DNA of 64,000 bases from Staphylococcus saprophyticus subsp. saprophyticus ATCC 15305 = NCTC 7292 (GCF_000010125.1 NC_007350.1:1178001-1242000), one strand, 5' to 3'; shown: positions 38,956-51,918, numbered from the stretch's first letter. A program made the numbers and translations. The notes: generated by a model not told the origin, from the letters alone.

Positions 38956-40779
38956 ATGGATAAACAAGATCGTTATAATCGACGCAAAAATATAAGAAAC
39001 TTTTCTATTATCGCACATATAGACCATGGTAAATCTACTTTAGCTGATAGAATTTTAGAAAATACTAAATCAGTTGAAACAAGAGACATGCAATCACAGT
39101 TGCTAGATTCTATGGATTTAGAGAGAGAACGCGGTATTACTATAAAACTAAACGCAGTACGATTGAAATACGAAGCGAAGGATGGAGAAACATACACGTT
39201 CCATTTGATTGATACACCAGGACACGTAGATTTTACATATGAAGTATCTAGATCACTTGCAGCGTGTGAGGGTGCTATTTTAGTAGTGGACGCAGCACAA
39301 GGTATTGAGGCACAAACACTAGCTAATGTCTATTTAGCACTGGATAATGATTTAGAGCTTCTACCTGTTATCAATAAAATTGATTTGCCTGCAGCTGAGC
39401 CAGAACGCGTTAAACAAGAACTTGAAGACGTTATTGGTATTGATAAAGAGGATGTCGTACTTGCAAGTGCAAAATCAAACATAGGTATTGAAGATATATT
39501 GGAAAAAATAGTTGAGGTAGTACCACCACCTGAAGGTGATCCAGAAGCACCTTTAAAAGCTTTAATATTTGATTCTGAGTATGATCCATATAGAGGTGTC
39601 ATTTCATCCATACGTGTTATGGAAGGCGTTGTTAAAGCTGGAGATCGTATCAAAATGATGGCTACTGGAAAAGAATTTGAAGTAACTGAAGTAGGTATTA
39701 ACACCCCAAAACAATTATCAGTAGATGAATTAACAGTGGGTGATGTAGGTTATATCATTGCTAGTATTAAAAATGTTGATGATTCCCGTGTAGGTGATAC
39801 AATCACGCATGCAGAGAGACCTGCTGAAGCGCCACTACAAGGTTATAAAAAAATGAATCCAATGGTATTCTGTGGATTATTCCCTATTGATAACAAAGAC
39901 TATAACGATTTAAGAGAAGCTTTAGAGAAGCTGCAATTAAACGATGCCTCATTAGAATTTGAACCAGAATCTTCTCAAGCATTAGGTTTTGGCTACCGTA
40001 CTGGTTTTTTAGGTATGTTACACATGGAAATTATTCAAGAAAGAATTGAACGTGAATTCGGCATTGAATTAATCGCAACTGCGCCATCGGTAATTTACCA
40101 ATGTATATTAAAATCTGGTGAGGAAGTATCTGTAGATAATCCAGCGAATATGCCAGATCGCGATAAAATAGAAACCATTTATGAGCCGTTTGTACGTGCG
40201 ACTATGATGGTACCAAATGATTATGTCGGTGCTGTAATGGAATTGTGTCAACGTAAACGTGGTCAATTTATTAATATGGAATACATGGATGATATTCGAG
40301 TGAATATTATTTATGAAATTCCATTATCAGAAGTAGTATTTGATTTCTTCGATCAATTAAAATCTAATACTAAAGGCTATGCTTCTTTTGATTATGAATT
40401 TATTGATAATAAAGAAAGTGACCTGGTTAAGATGGATATTTTATTAAATGGTGAAAAAGTCGATGCTCTTAGCTTTATCGTGCATAAAGAATTTGCATAC
40501 GAACGTGGTAAAACTCTTGTCGATAAGTTGAAAACATTAATACCAAGACAACAATTTGAAGTACCAGTACAAGCTGCTGTAGGACAAAAAATTGTCGCGA
40601 GAACAAACATTAAATCTATGGGGAAAAATGTATTGTCTAAATGTTATGGCGGAGACATTACACGTAAGAGAAAATTATTAGAAAAACAAAAAGCGGGTAA
40701 AGCCAAAATGAAAGCAGTGGGAAATGTAGAAATTCCACAAGATGCTTTCCTTGCAGTACTCAAAATGGATGAAGATTAA
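38956..40779 (+). CDS. lepA: Elongation factor 4 (LepA)
   Basis: Translational GTPase linked to ribosome back-translocation or initiation quality. G1 [10 protein letters not shown] is at about residues 20-29, G2 RGITIKL, G3 DTPGHVDF and G4 NKIDLP, followed by the LepA-specific C-terminal domain. Length 607. AGAAGGAT precedes the ATG. Confidence 0.97.
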   Translation: MDKQDRYNRRKNIRNFSIIAHIDHGKSTLADRILENTKSVETRDMQSQLLDSMDLERERGITIKLNAVRLKYEAKDGETYTFHLIDTPGHVDFTYEVSRSLAACEGAILVVDAAQGIEAQTLANVYLALDNDLELLPVINKIDLPAAEPERVKQELEDVIGIDKEDVVLASAKSNIGIEDILEKIVEVVPPPEGDPEAPLKALIFDSEYDPYRGVISSIRVMEGVVKAGDRIKMMATGKEFEVTEVGINTPKQLSVDELTVGDVGYIIASIKNVDDSRVGDTITHAERPAEAPLQGYKKMNPMVFCGLFPIDNKDYNDLREALEKLQLNDASLEFEPESSQALGFGYRTGFLGMLHMEIIQERIEREFGIELIATAPSVIYQCILKSGEEVSVDNPANMPDRDKIETIYEPFVRATMMVPNDYVGAVMELCQRKRGQFINMEYMDDIRVNIIYEIPLSEVVFDFFDQLKSNTKGYASFDYEFIDNKESDLVKMDILLNGEKVDALSFIVHKEFAYERGKTLVDKLKTLIPRQQFEVPVQAAVGQKIVARTNIKSMGKNVLSKCYGGDITRKRKLLEKQKAGKAKMKAVGNVEIPQDAFLAVLKMDED

Positions 40780-40788
40780 TAATACTTT

Positions 40789-40833
40789 AAACTTGGGGCC
40801 TTAAATCCGAACGATTTATGCCCCAGTTTTTTA
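40789..40833 (+). terminator. Terminator of lepA
   Basis: Arms TTGGGGC and GCCCCAG, with an inner TAAATC/GATTTA pair, then six T. Confidence 0.85.
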
Positions 40834-40875
40834 TGAAACATCATGTTTTTAAATAGGGAAGTAGGTGAACACAAT

Positions 40876-42000
40876 ATGGAAGTGAAAAGTGCATATATAC
40901 ATATCCCCTTCTGTGTAAGAATATGTACGTATTGTGATTTCAATAAATATTTTATTCATAACCAACCAGTTGATGAATACTTAGATTGTTTAATTAAAGA
41001 AATGCAATATAGTAAAACGAAGGTGTTAGAAACTGTTTTTGTTGGTGGAGGAACGCCAACGGCACTTAGTTATGAACAACTTAAACGTTTACTTAAAGCT
41101 ATTACTGATATTTTCGAAATCAAAGGAGAATTTAGTTTTGAAGCAAATCCAGATGAATTGACTTTGGAAAAAGTTCAATTATTAAAGGATTTTGGTGTGA
41201 ATAGATTATCTATGGGCGTTCAAACTTTTAAACCAGAGCTGCTTGAAATATTAGGAAGAACACATAATACATCTGATATATACCAAGCAGTTACAAATGC
41301 GAGAGCCGTAGGTATTCCTTCTATTAGTTTAGATTTAATGTATCACTTACCAAAACAGACCATCGATGATTTTAAAGATAGTTTAGAAAAAGCATTGGCG
41401 ATGGATATTGATCATATTTCTAGTTATGGTCTTATTTTAGAACCTAAAACTCAATTTTATAATATGTATAAAAAAGGCAAATTGAAAATACCTAATGAAG
41501 ATATCGGGGAAGAAATGTATGAATATCTTTTAGAACGCATGCAAAGGTCTGAGTTACATCAATATGAGATTTCTAATTTTGGAAAAATGGGTCACGAATC
41601 AGAGCATAATAAAGTTTATTGGAAAAATGAAGGTTACTATGGCTTTGGCGCAGGTGCAAGCGGCTATGTTGACGGTGAAAGGTACAGTAACGTTAATCCT
41701 GTAAATCACTATATAAAGAAAATAAAGAACAATGAAAGACCTTTGTTAGAGTCCACGAGACCAACAAAAAATGAACAAATGGAAGAAGAAATGTTTTTAG
41801 GTTTAAGAATGAACCAAGGTGTCAATAAAGCTAGATTTAAAGAAAAGTTTGATTTATCTATAGATGAAGTATATGGCACAACAATTGAGGATTTACTTAA
41901 AAGAGAACTTATTGTAGATAACCAAGGCTTTATTTCAATGACTGAGAGAGGGAAAGTCATCGGAAACCTTGTATTTGAGTCTTTTTTACTAAATGTATAA
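40876..42000 (+). CDS. hemW: Radical SAM heme chaperone HemW
   Basis: Heme-binding radical SAM protein that resembles but is not oxygen-independent coproporphyrinogen oxidase. CVRICTYC holds the CX3CX2C cluster motif with the HIPFC start typical of HemW. VGGGTPT is the SAM-binding GGE-like motif. The start at 40876 (MEVKSAYIHIPFC) has TAGGTGA upstream and fits the family better than ATG 40843. Length 374. It precedes the heat-shock operon, as in many Firmicutes. Confidence 0.93.
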   Translation: MEVKSAYIHIPFCVRICTYCDFNKYFIHNQPVDEYLDCLIKEMQYSKTKVLETVFVGGGTPTALSYEQLKRLLKAITDIFEIKGEFSFEANPDELTLEKVQLLKDFGVNRLSMGVQTFKPELLEILGRTHNTSDIYQAVTNARAVGIPSISLDLMYHLPKQTIDDFKDSLEKALAMDIDHISSYGLILEPKTQFYNMYKKGKLKIPNEDIGEEMYEYLLERMQRSELHQYEISNFGKMGHESEHNKVYWKNEGYYGFGAGASGYVDGERYSNVNPVNHYIKKIKNNERPLLESTRPTKNEQMEEEMFLGLRMNQGVNKARFKEKFDLSIDEVYGTTIEDLLKRELIVDNQGFISMTERGKVIGNLVFESFLLNV

Positions 42001-42027
42001 GTTTTTATTAAAAACCGAGGCTTTAAC

Positions 42028-42088
42028 ATTGACTTACTTTGACCAATTTGATAAATTATAATTAGCACTTGAAACAAAAGAGTGCTAA
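42028..42088 (+). promoter_or_regulatory. hrcA operon promoter with adjoining CtsR and HrcA (CIRCE) operators
   Basis: Promoter TTGACT (42029-42034), 17 bases, TAAATT (42052-42057). The CtsR heptad repeat, read on the minus strand, is GGTCAAA-GTA-AGTCAAT (42028-42044) and covers the -35. CIRCE follows: TTAGCACTT (42062-42070), nine bases, GAGTGCTAA (42080-42088), one base off the consensus. Dual CtsR/HrcA control of this operon is known in S. aureus. Confidence 0.9.
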
Positions 42089-42100
42089 TGAGGTGAAAAC

Positions 42101-43081
42101 ATGATTAGTGATAGACAATTAAGCATATTAAATGCAATTGTTGAAGATTATGTTGATTTAGGTCAGCCAATTGGTTCTAAAACACTGATTGAACGACATA
42201 AATTAAATGTTAGCCCTGCTACTATTAGAAATGAGATGAAACAATTAGAAGATCTCGAACTAATAGAAAAAACACATACTTCATCAGGAAGATATCCATC
42301 AGAATCAGGTATCAGATATTATGTGAATCAATTATTACAAGAAACATCTCATCAACAACAAACTAAAATGCAGCGTTTAAAAGATTTGGTAATTGAAAAT
42401 CATTATGACCTTTCCTCTACATTGAGTGATTTTGCTAATGAACTTTCAATTGCATCACAATATACAACGCTGGTAATGCGTCCAAATCATAAACAAGATA
42501 TAATCAATAATATTCATTTGATTAGAGCAAATGCTTATTTGGTTATTATGGTGGTTGTGTTTACATCAGGTCATGTTGAACATTTACATTTAGCATCTGA
42601 AGTACCATTATCTAATGACGAATTAACCAAAATATCAAATTTTGTTACTGCTAAATATAATGAATGGAATAACCACCGTTTTGAAAATGAATTAAATGCT
42701 TTTGTAAAATCTGATACTGAAAAAGATTTTATAAAAGACATGCTAAATATGATTGATATTCATTTTGATAATCAAAGTAATGGCATTTTTATGGGCGGAA
42801 AGGTTAAACTCATAGATGCGTTGAATGAATCAAACGTATCATCTATTCAACCGATTCTACAGTATATAGAATCGAACAAAATCACACAACTACTTGATGA
42901 AATGTCCAATACTTCCATCAATGTGAAAATTGGACATGAAATTGAATCAAGTTTAAGTGATATTTCTATCGTAACAAGTGAGTATCATATTGATGATAGG
43001 CTGAAAGGTCAAATTGCGGTTATCGGACCAACAGCAATGAATTATCAGAACGTAATTCGATTACTAAATACGATTTGGTAA
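42101..43081 (+). CDS. hrcA: Heat-inducible transcription repressor HrcA
   Basis: Repressor of CIRCE-controlled chaperone operons, stabilised by GroEL. N-terminal winged helix [29 protein letters not shown], with [10 protein letters not shown] as the recognition helix. Length 326. GAGGTGAAAAC precedes the ATG, 12 bases after its own operator, so it is autoregulated. Confidence 0.96.
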
Positions 43082-43107
43082 TTAAGAATTGTATTGGAGG
43101 GCAGACT

Positions 43108-43719
43108 ATGACAGAGCAAAACGAATCAGCTTTCAACGAAAATGAAGAAGTTAATGAAGAAACTTCACAAACCGATTCAGTTGAAAACAATGATGAAACT
43201 ACAGAAACATCACAAGATAATCTGCAGGAGGACGATTCACAAGAAATTGCAGAAGACGTAGATCCTAAAGATGAAGAAATTCAACAATTAAAAAAAGATG
43301 TTCAAGAAAATGAAGAAAAATATTTAAGATTATACGCTGAGTTTGAAAACTATAAACGTAGAATTCAAAAAGAAAATCAAACAATGAAAGCATATAAAGC
43401 ACAAGATGTACTAAATGATATTTTACCAACAATAGATAACATTGAACGTGCTTTACAAATAGATGGCGAAGATGAACAATTTAAATCACTTAAAAAAGGT
43501 GTAGAAATGGTTCATGAAAGTCTATTAAATGCATTAAAAAATAATGGTTTAGAAAAAATTGAGACAGAAGGTCAACAATTTGATCCGAATGTACATCAAG
43601 CAGTAGTTCAAGATGACAATCCTGATTTCGAATCAGGTCAAATCACTCAAGAACTACAAAGTGGATACAAATTGAAAGAAAGAGTTTTAAGACCTTCAAT
43701 GGTTAAAGTAAATCAATAA
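43108..43719 (+). CDS. grpE: Nucleotide exchange factor GrpE
   Basis: 203 residues. An acidic, disordered first 60 residues, then a long coiled coil ([30 protein letters not shown]) and the beta domain ending VLRPSMVKV. The start at 43108 ([11 protein letters not shown]) has GGAGGG upstream; the frame from 43075 overlaps hrcA and is rejected. Confidence 0.95.
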
Positions 43720-43735
43720 TTCGTTTTATTGTTGA

Positions 43736-45619
<1,884 letters not shown>

Positions 45620-45683
45620 GTCGAGTCATTGACTAAATAATTGTTATTAACAGAAATATATGACACAATTGCTTAGCCAAATT

Positions 45684-45720
45684 AAGTCAAAGTCAATTGA
45701 ACATTGGCTTTGACTTTTTC
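45684..45720 (+). terminator. Terminator between dnaK and dnaJ
   Basis: 14-bp arms AAGTCAAAGTCAAT / ATTGGCTTTGACTT (one mismatch-type pair), then T5. It may reduce dnaJ relative to dnaK. A TATAAT at about 45725-45730 could give dnaJ its own start. Confidence 0.8.
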
Positions 45721-45764
45721 CTTTTTATAATAGATTTAATAAAACCGTGAAAGGAGAGGTATGA

Positions 45765-46901
45765 GTGGCCAAAAGAGATTATTATGAAGTTTTAGGTGTT
45801 AGCAAAAGCGCTTCTAAAGATGAAATTAAAAAGGCTTATCGTAAATTATCAAAACAATACCATCCAGATATAAATAAAGAAGAGGGTGCTGATGAGAAGT
45901 TTAAAGAAATCTCAGAAGCATATGAAGTATTAAGTGACGAAAATAAACGTGCAAATTATGACCAATTTGGACACGATGGACCACAAGGTGGCTTTGGCGG
46001 CCAAGGATTCGGTGGCCAAGACTTTAGTGGATTCGGCGGTGGCGGATTCGAAGATATCTTTAGTTCATTCTTTGGTGGTGGCAGACAGCAACGAGATCCA
46101 AATGCCCCAAGAAAAGGTGACGATTTACAATATACGATGACTGTCACATTTGATGAAGCTGTTTTTGGTAGCGAAAAAGAAATTTCTATTCGCAAAGATG
46201 TTGCTTGTCACACATGTGATGGTGAAGGTGCTAAACCAGGAACTAAGAAAAAAACTTGTCATTACTGTAATGGTTCTGGTCATGTTTCAGTTGAACAAAA
46301 TACTATTCTTGGTAGAGTAAGAACTGAAAAAGTATGTCCAGTATGTAGTGGTTCAGGCCAAGAATTTGAAGAACCTTGTCCAACTTGTCATGGTAAAGGT
46401 ACTGAAAATAAAAATGTTAAAATTAGTGTGACGATTCCTGAAGGTGTAGACAATGAACAACAAATTAGATTAGCTGGTGAAGGTGCTCCAGGAGAAAACG
46501 GTGGGCCTCAAGGTGATTTATATATTGTGTTTAGAGTCAAACCATCTGAAAAATTTGAAAGAGACGGCGATGATATTTACTATTCATTAGATATCAGTAT
46601 TGCTCAAGCCACTTTAGGTGATGAAGTTAAAGTACCAACGCTTAAAGGTAGTGTCATGCTAACAATTCCTGCCGGTACACAAACTGAAAAACAATTCCGT
46701 CTGAAAGAAAAAGGCATTAAAAATGTTCATGGTTACGGTTATGGCGATTTATTTATTAACATCAATGTAGTTACGCCTACAAAAATTAGCGATCGCCAAA
46801 AAGAATTACTTAGAGAATTTGCTGAAATAGATGGCGAGGAGCTTTCTGAGCAGCCATCAAATTTTAGAGATAAAGCAAAAAGATTCTTCAAAGGAGAATA
46901 A
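45765..46901 (+). CDS. dnaJ: Chaperone DnaJ (Hsp40)
   Basis: J domain with HPD (QYHPDINKE) at about residues 33-35, a Gly/Phe-rich stretch at about 75-105, and four zinc-binding CxxCxGxG repeats ([32 protein letters not shown]). Length 378. GTG start ([11 protein letters not shown]) after GGAGAGG. It is followed at three bases by prmA. Confidence 0.97.
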   Translation: MAKRDYYEVLGVSKSASKDEIKKAYRKLSKQYHPDINKEEGADEKFKEISEAYEVLSDENKRANYDQFGHDGPQGGFGGQGFGGQDFSGFGGGGFEDIFSSFFGGGRQQRDPNAPRKGDDLQYTMTVTFDEAVFGSEKEISIRKDVACHTCDGEGAKPGTKKKTCHYCNGSGHVSVEQNTILGRVRTEKVCPVCSGSGQEFEEPCPTCHGKGTENKNVKISVTIPEGVDNEQQIRLAGEGAPGENGGPQGDLYIVFRVKPSEKFERDGDDIYYSLDISIAQATLGDEVKVPTLKGSVMLTIPAGTQTEKQFRLKEKGIKNVHGYGYGDLFININVVTPTKISDRQKELLREFAEIDGEELSEQPSNFRDKAKRFFKGE

Positions 46902-46904
46902 CTT

Positions 46905-47843
46905 ATGAACTGGACTGAAGTTGCAATCGTTGCTAACCATGAGGTATCACCAATCATAACCAATTTACTCGAAGATTATGGCTCTAATGGTGTTGTTATA
47001 GAAGATTCAGAAGATTTAACACATGATTTCGAAGATAAGTATGGTGAAATATATGCATTAAATGCAGAAGATTATCCTACACAAGGTGTGAGAGTTAAAG
47101 CATATTTTAACGAAATTAAGTATACAAAAGATTTTCAAGAAAAATTAATTCAATCATTAAAAGACATTGAAAGTCTTGATTTAGATTTGTTTAGCTTTGA
47201 TGAGCAAACAATTAGAGAGCAAGATTGGGAGAATGAGTGGAAGCATTACTTTCATCCATTTCGCGCATCTGAAAAATTCACAATTGTTCCGAGTTGGGAA
47301 ACATACCAACAGGAAGATGATAGTGAATTATGCATTGAGTTAGATCCAGGTATGGCATTTGGAACAGGTGATCATCCGACAACGAGTATGTGTCTAAAAG
47401 CAATTGAAGCATATGTTAAGTCTAGTGATTCAGTTATAGATGTCGGCACAGGCTCAGGTATACTGAGCATTGCAGCACATTTGTTAGGCGTTAAACGTAT
47501 AAAAGCACTTGATGTAGATGAAATGGCTGTTAGAGTAGCTAAAGAAAACTTTCAAAAAAACAACTGTGAATATGCTATTGAAGCAGTCCCAGGTAATTTA
47601 TTAAAAGAAGAAACTGAAAAATTTGATGTTGTTATCGCTAATATTTTAGCTCATATTATTGAAGAAATGATAGATGATGCTTATAATACACTTAATAAAG
47701 ACGGTTATTTTATAACTTCTGGTATTATAGAAGAAAAACACGAGGCTATTGTTGAACATATGAAACGCAGTGGATTTGAAATAGTTTCTATTAACCATGA
47801 CAATAGTTGGGTTTGTATCGTCGGACAGAAAGTGAGCGATTGA
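46905..47843 (+). CDS. prmA: Ribosomal protein L11 methyltransferase
   Basis: Trimethylates L11. An N-terminal substrate domain of about 100 residues precedes the SAM domain ([15 protein letters not shown]) with the catalytic-site NILAHII (the NxxxxxI element of PrmA). Length 312. GGAG in the dnaJ end serves as ribosome site. Confidence 0.95.
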   Translation: MNWTEVAIVANHEVSPIITNLLEDYGSNGVVIEDSEDLTHDFEDKYGEIYALNAEDYPTQGVRVKAYFNEIKYTKDFQEKLIQSLKDIESLDLDLFSFDEQTIREQDWENEWKHYFHPFRASEKFTIVPSWETYQQEDDSELCIELDPGMAFGTGDHPTTSMCLKAIEAYVKSSDSVIDVGTGSGILSIAAHLLGVKRIKALDVDEMAVRVAKENFQKNNCEYAIEAVPGNLLKEETEKFDVVIANILAHIIEEMIDDAYNTLNKDGYFITSGIIEEKHEAIVEHMKRSGFEIVSINHDNSWVCIVGQKVSD

Positions 47844-47844
47844 C

Positions 47845-48597
47845 ATGCAAAGATATTTTATAGATCAAAACGCTGATGTAAATCAGCGTTTTTGTATAAC
47901 TGATCAAGGTGATATACATCATATTTCAAACGTCATGAGACATCAAGTTGATGATTATATCATTATTACATTTGCTGATCATTATGTTTATAAATGTAAA
48001 CTTGTTAATATTGGTGCAGAAGGTATCATGGTTTCGTTAGAAGAACGTATTGATGTGGATACAGAATTACCACAAAATGTAACGATATGTAGTGGACTAA
48101 TCAAGTCTGACAAATATGAATGGATGCTACAAAAGTCAACGGAATTAGGTGCAAGTGAATTTATTGCTGTAGGTATGAAACGTTCTGTTGTCAAGATTAC
48201 AGAAAATAAAATTGCAAAGAAATTAGAGCGTTGGCAGAAGATTATCAAAGAAGCTGCAGAACAAAGTTATAGATTAGCTATTCCAACGATTCAATATCAA
48301 GCAACATTAAACGATGTACTTAAAAGTACCAAAACGTATGATTATATTCTAATTGCCTATGAGGATGCCGCTAAAAGTGGTGAAGTAAGTCAATTTAAAT
48401 CGTTAGTTCAACAATTTAAACCAAATGATAAAGTATTAATTATATTTGGACCTGAAGGTGGCCTTGATGAGGATGAAGTCTCACTGTTACAAGATGTTGG
48501 TTACCAAATTGGCTTAGGTCCTAGAATTTTAAGGGCTGAAACAGCACCTTTATATGTTTTAAGTGCTTTGAGTTTCGAAAAGGATTTACACAATTAG
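47845..48597 (+). CDS. rsmE: 16S rRNA m3U1498 methyltransferase
   Basis: SPOUT methyltransferase of 250 residues. A PUA-like N-domain with HHISNVMRHQVDD, then KSTELGASEFIAVG and the knot motif FGPEGGLDEDEVSLL and LGPRILRAETA. It follows prmA at one base. In B. subtilis mtaB would come next, but none is present here. Confidence 0.95.
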   Translation: MQRYFIDQNADVNQRFCITDQGDIHHISNVMRHQVDDYIIITFADHYVYKCKLVNIGAEGIMVSLEERIDVDTELPQNVTICSGLIKSDKYEWMLQKSTELGASEFIAVGMKRSVVKITENKIAKKLERWQKIIKEAAEQSYRLAIPTIQYQATLNDVLKSTKTYDYILIAYEDAAKSGEVSQFKSLVQQFKPNDKVLIIFGPEGGLDEDEVSLLQDVGYQIGLGPRILRAETAPLYVLSALSFEKDLHN

Positions 48598-48739
48598 TTT
48601 AATGTATTGATGTGTGCTAATAGCGTGTTATATGAATTATAAAGAATAAGATGATACAACGATAAAAATCCATAACCGGATAAATTTAATCATGTATTAA
48701 TAGAATTTATTCAAAATAACAAAATCTGAATTTTAGTAA

Positions 48740-48768
48740 TTGACCACATTAATCAGATATATTATACT
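48740..48768 (+). promoter_or_regulatory. Promoter of rpsU
   Basis: TTGACC (48740-48745), a 17-base spacer and TATACT (48763-48768). The transcript would start near 48775 at a small hairpin (ATACATGG / CCGTGTAT, 48774-48795). Confidence 0.75.
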
Positions 48769-48838
48769 AGATTATACATGGTTCATACCGTGTATTGATA
48801 ATAAAGTTTCGTTGATATTTGGAGGGAGGGAAATACAC

Positions 48839-49015
48839 ATGTCTAAAACAGTAGTCAAAAAGAACGAATCACTTGAAGATGCGTTACGTCGTTTCAAACG
48901 TACAGTTTCTAAAAGCGGTACTATTCAAGAAGTACGTAAACGTGAATTTTACGAAAAACCTAGCGTTAAACGTAAAAAGAAATCAGAAGCTGCACGTAAA
49001 CGTAAATTCAAATAA
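48839..49015 (+). CDS. rpsU: 30S ribosomal protein S21
   Basis: 58 residues, [21 protein letters not shown], with an Arg/Lys-rich tail, typical of bS21. GGAGGGAGGG lies before the ATG at 48839; a longer frame from 48740 starts inside the promoter and is rejected. Confidence 0.96.
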   Translation: MSKTVVKKNESLEDALRRFKRTVSKSGTIQEVRKREFYEKPSVKRKKKSEAARKRKFK

Positions 49016-49061
49016 TTAATAGTTTCGTTGACTCCCTCAACACCAACATTAATTATAAACC

Positions 49062-49107
49062 ATAATAGCCTTAGTTGTTATATACAGCTAAGGCTATTAT
49101 TTTTTTA
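49062..49107 (+). terminator. Terminator of rpsU
   Basis: Perfect 13-bp arms ATAATAGCCTTAG / CTAAGGCTATTAT and a T-run. Confidence 0.92.
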
Positions 49108-49290
49108 TAAAAAACCATTGTACTTTTTAAATCAACATATTTTTTATTATACATAGCATGTAGTACTTAACCATTATTAAAGCAAAAAGTAATAATGAAA
49201 ATTTCTTTGAAGATAATAGTTTTTTATAGTGTAAACGGTATAATCGCATATTAGTTTCATGTATAATCAAATTGAGAGCGAGGTGATAGA

Positions 49291-50001
49291 GTGATTCTTT
49301 CAAGTAGTTTACATACAATTTTTCCTTCCAATTTAGTCGAGGATGGAAATTGGATTGATAATATAGCTAACTTTATAGTACATCCAATTGGCGCTTTGAT
49401 TTTAACATGTATTATCTTTCTTGGTTTTCTATATCAATTATATTCTAATAAGATTAATGTTGTTGGTATCATATCAACGATAGCGTTATTGATATTTTTC
49501 TTAGGATTTTTTGTGAAAGGCGACGTTAATTTCTATTCTGTGATACTTTTTGGAGTAGGAGTCATATTAGTTATCATTGAATTATTTGTTGTCGGTGCGG
49601 TTATTGGCATCATTGGTATGGGTTTTATTATTTTCAGTATTATTACTTTAGGAGACAATTTAATCTTCATGATTGCTAATGTTGTCTTTGCATTAATCTT
49701 ATCTATTATTGAGTGGGTGATACTTGTGAAAGGATTTAAACGCAAAATTCCATTTTTAGACAAAGTTGTACTGAAAGATTCTACAAATGCAGAGGCAGGT
49801 TACACTTCACATGAAGATCGCTCTCATTTAGTTGGAAAAACTGCAACAACATCAACGGACTTAAGACCAGCAGGGATTATTACATTAAATAATGAAAGAA
49901 TCGATGCTGTTTCAGATGGTTCATTTATTTTAAGGAATAAACAGGTTACCATCTTAGAAGTTGAAGGTACACGTGTTGTTGTAAGAGAAATCGAATCATA
50001 A
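49291..50001 (+). CDS. NfeD-like membrane protein
   Basis: 236 residues. About four or five membrane segments between residues 25 and 150, followed by a soluble C-terminal OB-fold (LVGKTATTSTDLRPAGIITLNNERIDAVSDG). There is no N-terminal serine protease domain, so it is the short NfeD type, which in B. subtilis is encoded next to a flotillin and affects membrane microdomains. GTG start after GCGAGGTGATAGA. Confidence 0.9.
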   Translation: MILSSSLHTIFPSNLVEDGNWIDNIANFIVHPIGALILTCIIFLGFLYQLYSNKINVVGIISTIALLIFFLGFFVKGDVNFYSVILFGVGVILVIIELFVVGAVIGIIGMGFIIFSIITLGDNLIFMIANVVFALILSIIEWVILVKGFKRKIPFLDKVVLKDSTNAEAGYTSHEDRSHLVGKTATTSTDLRPAGIITLNNERIDAVSDGSFILRNKQVTILEVEGTRVVVREIES

Positions 50002-50013
50002 AGGAGAGAAAGT

Positions 50014-50997
50014 ATGATCGGATTAATTATAATCGTCGTTATTGTATTAGTAGCATTGTTGTTGCTATTTTCATTTGTTCCAGTAGGATTATGGATTTCA
50101 GCAATTGCTGCTGGTGTTAAAGTAGGCATCGGTACTTTAGTAGGTATGAGATTACGTAGAGTATCTCCACGTAAAGTGATTTCACCGCTAATTAAAGCGC
50201 ACAAAGCTGGATTGCATTTAACTACAAATCAACTTGAATCGCATTATTTAGCTGGAGGTAATGTTGATCGCGTTGTTGATGCTAATATTGCAGCGCAAAG
50301 AGCTGATATCAACTTACCATTCGAACGTGGGGCTGCTATAGATTTAGCGGGTCGTGACGTATTAGAAGCTGTACAAATGTCAGTTAATCCTAAAGTCATT
50401 GAAACACCATTTATTGCTGGTGTAGCAATGAATGGTATCGAAGTTAAAGCAAAAGCACGTATTACAGTTCGTGCCAACATTGCTCGCTTAGTTGGTGGTG
50501 CAGGTGAAGAAACAATTATCGCACGTGTTGGTGAAGGTATTGTTTCAACAATAGGTTCAAGTGAACACCATACACAAGTTCTTGAAAATCCAGATAATAT
50601 TTCTAAAACTGTTTTAAGTAAAGGATTAGATTCTGGTACAGCATTTGAAATTTTATCAATTGATATTGCTGATGTTGATATTAGCAAAAATATTGGTGCA
50701 GATTTACAAACTGAACAAGCGCTTGCAGACAAGAATATTGCACAAGCTAAAGCAGAAGAACGTCGTGCGATGGCTGTAGCTCAAGAACAAGAAATGAAAG
50801 CAAAAGTACAAGAAATGCGTTCTAAAGTGGTTGAAGCAGAAGCAGAAGTACCATTGGCTATGGCTGAAGCTTTACGTTCTGGCAACTTAGGCGTAAAAGA
50901 TTATTACAATTTAAAAAATGTTGAAGCTGACACAGGCATGAGAAATTCTATTAATCAACGTACGAATCAAAAAGATGATGAATCACCGGATAAATAA
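50014..50997 (+). CDS. floA: Flotillin-like protein FloA
   Basis: Scaffold of functional membrane microdomains. An N-terminal hydrophobic anchor (about residues 3-50), then an SPFH-like domain and a coiled coil rich in Ala, Glu and Lys ([21 protein letters not shown]). Length 327. GGAGAG precedes the ATG. It is probably cotranscribed with the NfeD-like gene and the next gene. Confidence 0.95.
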   Translation: MIGLIIIVVIVLVALLLLFSFVPVGLWISAIAAGVKVGIGTLVGMRLRRVSPRKVISPLIKAHKAGLHLTTNQLESHYLAGGNVDRVVDANIAAQRADINLPFERGAAIDLAGRDVLEAVQMSVNPKVIETPFIAGVAMNGIEVKAKARITVRANIARLVGGAGEETIIARVGEGIVSTIGSSEHHTQVLENPDNISKTVLSKGLDSGTAFEILSIDIADVDISKNIGADLQTEQALADKNIAQAKAEERRAMAVAQEQEMKAKVQEMRSKVVEAEAEVPLAMAEALRSGNLGVKDYYNLKNVEADTGMRNSINQRTNQKDDESPDK

Positions 50998-51011
50998 TTA
51001 GGGGTGATTAA

Positions 51012-51689
51012 ATGAGTATAGGTATTATTATCTTTGTAATATCTGTGATTGTGACAGTAATTGGTGCTATTAGTGATAATAGCCATAAAGAAAGACAAAA
51101 CCAAAAACCACCAGTCAACAAACGGTCAAATGACCATGGAGGAGAACCACAGAAACGTGGCTTTTTTGATGAAATAGGAAAAACATTTAAAGAAATAGAG
51201 AAACAATTAAATGAAGACCCTATGTCGCAAGAACGTGAAAAACCACGCGCTCCTCAACCTACTAAGACACAAGCAGAACCGGTTGAAACACGTGCAGAAA
51301 AAATGGAAACACCGAGTCCTGAGCGCTCATCAAGAACGATGAGAACGGATAATGAAACTGAAGCTGAAAAAGCAAAACGTTCACAACAACAGCAAGATGA
51401 TAAATTACAACAAGAATTAGAATCCGATTTAATAGGACAAATGCAAGATGTACGTAGTGAAATTGATCGCGAAACTGAGAAGAAGTTGCAACGAACTGAA
51501 CGAAAAGCACGTGCAATTATAGCTGATAAATATTTATCAGAAAGAACAAAGCGTTTTCGTTTAAAACAACTTATGAATGCTCATGCGATACAAGGAACAG
51601 CCACAAATGAACAATTCAGGTTTGCTGAGGACGAAGTTGTTAATGGTATTATTTGGTCAGAAGTATTAGAAAGACCGAAACAATTATAA
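51012..51689 (+). CDS. Membrane-anchored, charged coiled-coil protein, function unknown
   Basis: 225 residues. One N-terminal membrane segment (IGIIIFVISVIVTVIGAI), then a long polar region rich in Glu, Gln, Lys and Arg with predicted coiled coil, and a conserved-looking end (FRFAEDEVVNGIIWSEVLERPKQL). I do not recognise a named family. Its place directly after floA, and the terminator after it, suggest that it belongs to the floA transcript and may work at the membrane with FloA. Confidence 0.8.
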   Translation: MSIGIIIFVISVIVTVIGAISDNSHKERQNQKPPVNKRSNDHGGEPQKRGFFDEIGKTFKEIEKQLNEDPMSQEREKPRAPQPTKTQAEPVETRAEKMETPSPERSSRTMRTDNETEAEKAKRSQQQQDDKLQQELESDLIGQMQDVRSEIDRETEKKLQRTERKARAIIADKYLSERTKRFRLKQLMNAHAIQGTATNEQFRFAEDEVVNGIIWSEVLERPKQL

Positions 51690-51705
51690 TATAATTTTTT
51701 AAGTT

Positions 51706-51750
51706 AACGCCTTATAAATCAATGTAATTTGATGTTATAAGGCGTTTTTA
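51706..51750 (+). terminator. Terminator of the floA unit
   Basis: Perfect 12-bp arms AACGCCTTATAA / TTATAAGGCGTT, then T-rich. Confidence 0.9.
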
Positions 51751-51918
51751 ATATTATAATCGTAGTAAGAACTTTTATTTATCTGATTATCACAATCATA
51801 TTTATACATTATAAAGCTTTCGTTTTATTATAAAATTAGATAGAATGTAAATCTTCTGTTAAAATTAATGAAATTCTGTCCTATTCAATTCACTTTAAAA
51901 TAATATATTGAGTATTCG

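Noticed and set aside
48740..48838. 33-residue extension of S21
   Set aside because: Begins within the rpsU promoter; the S21 family starts at MSKTVVKK with a strong ribosome site.
50244..50732. 162-codon open frame on the minus strand
   Set aside because: Antisense shadow of floA, with a Thr/Ser/Ala-rich composition and no start signals.
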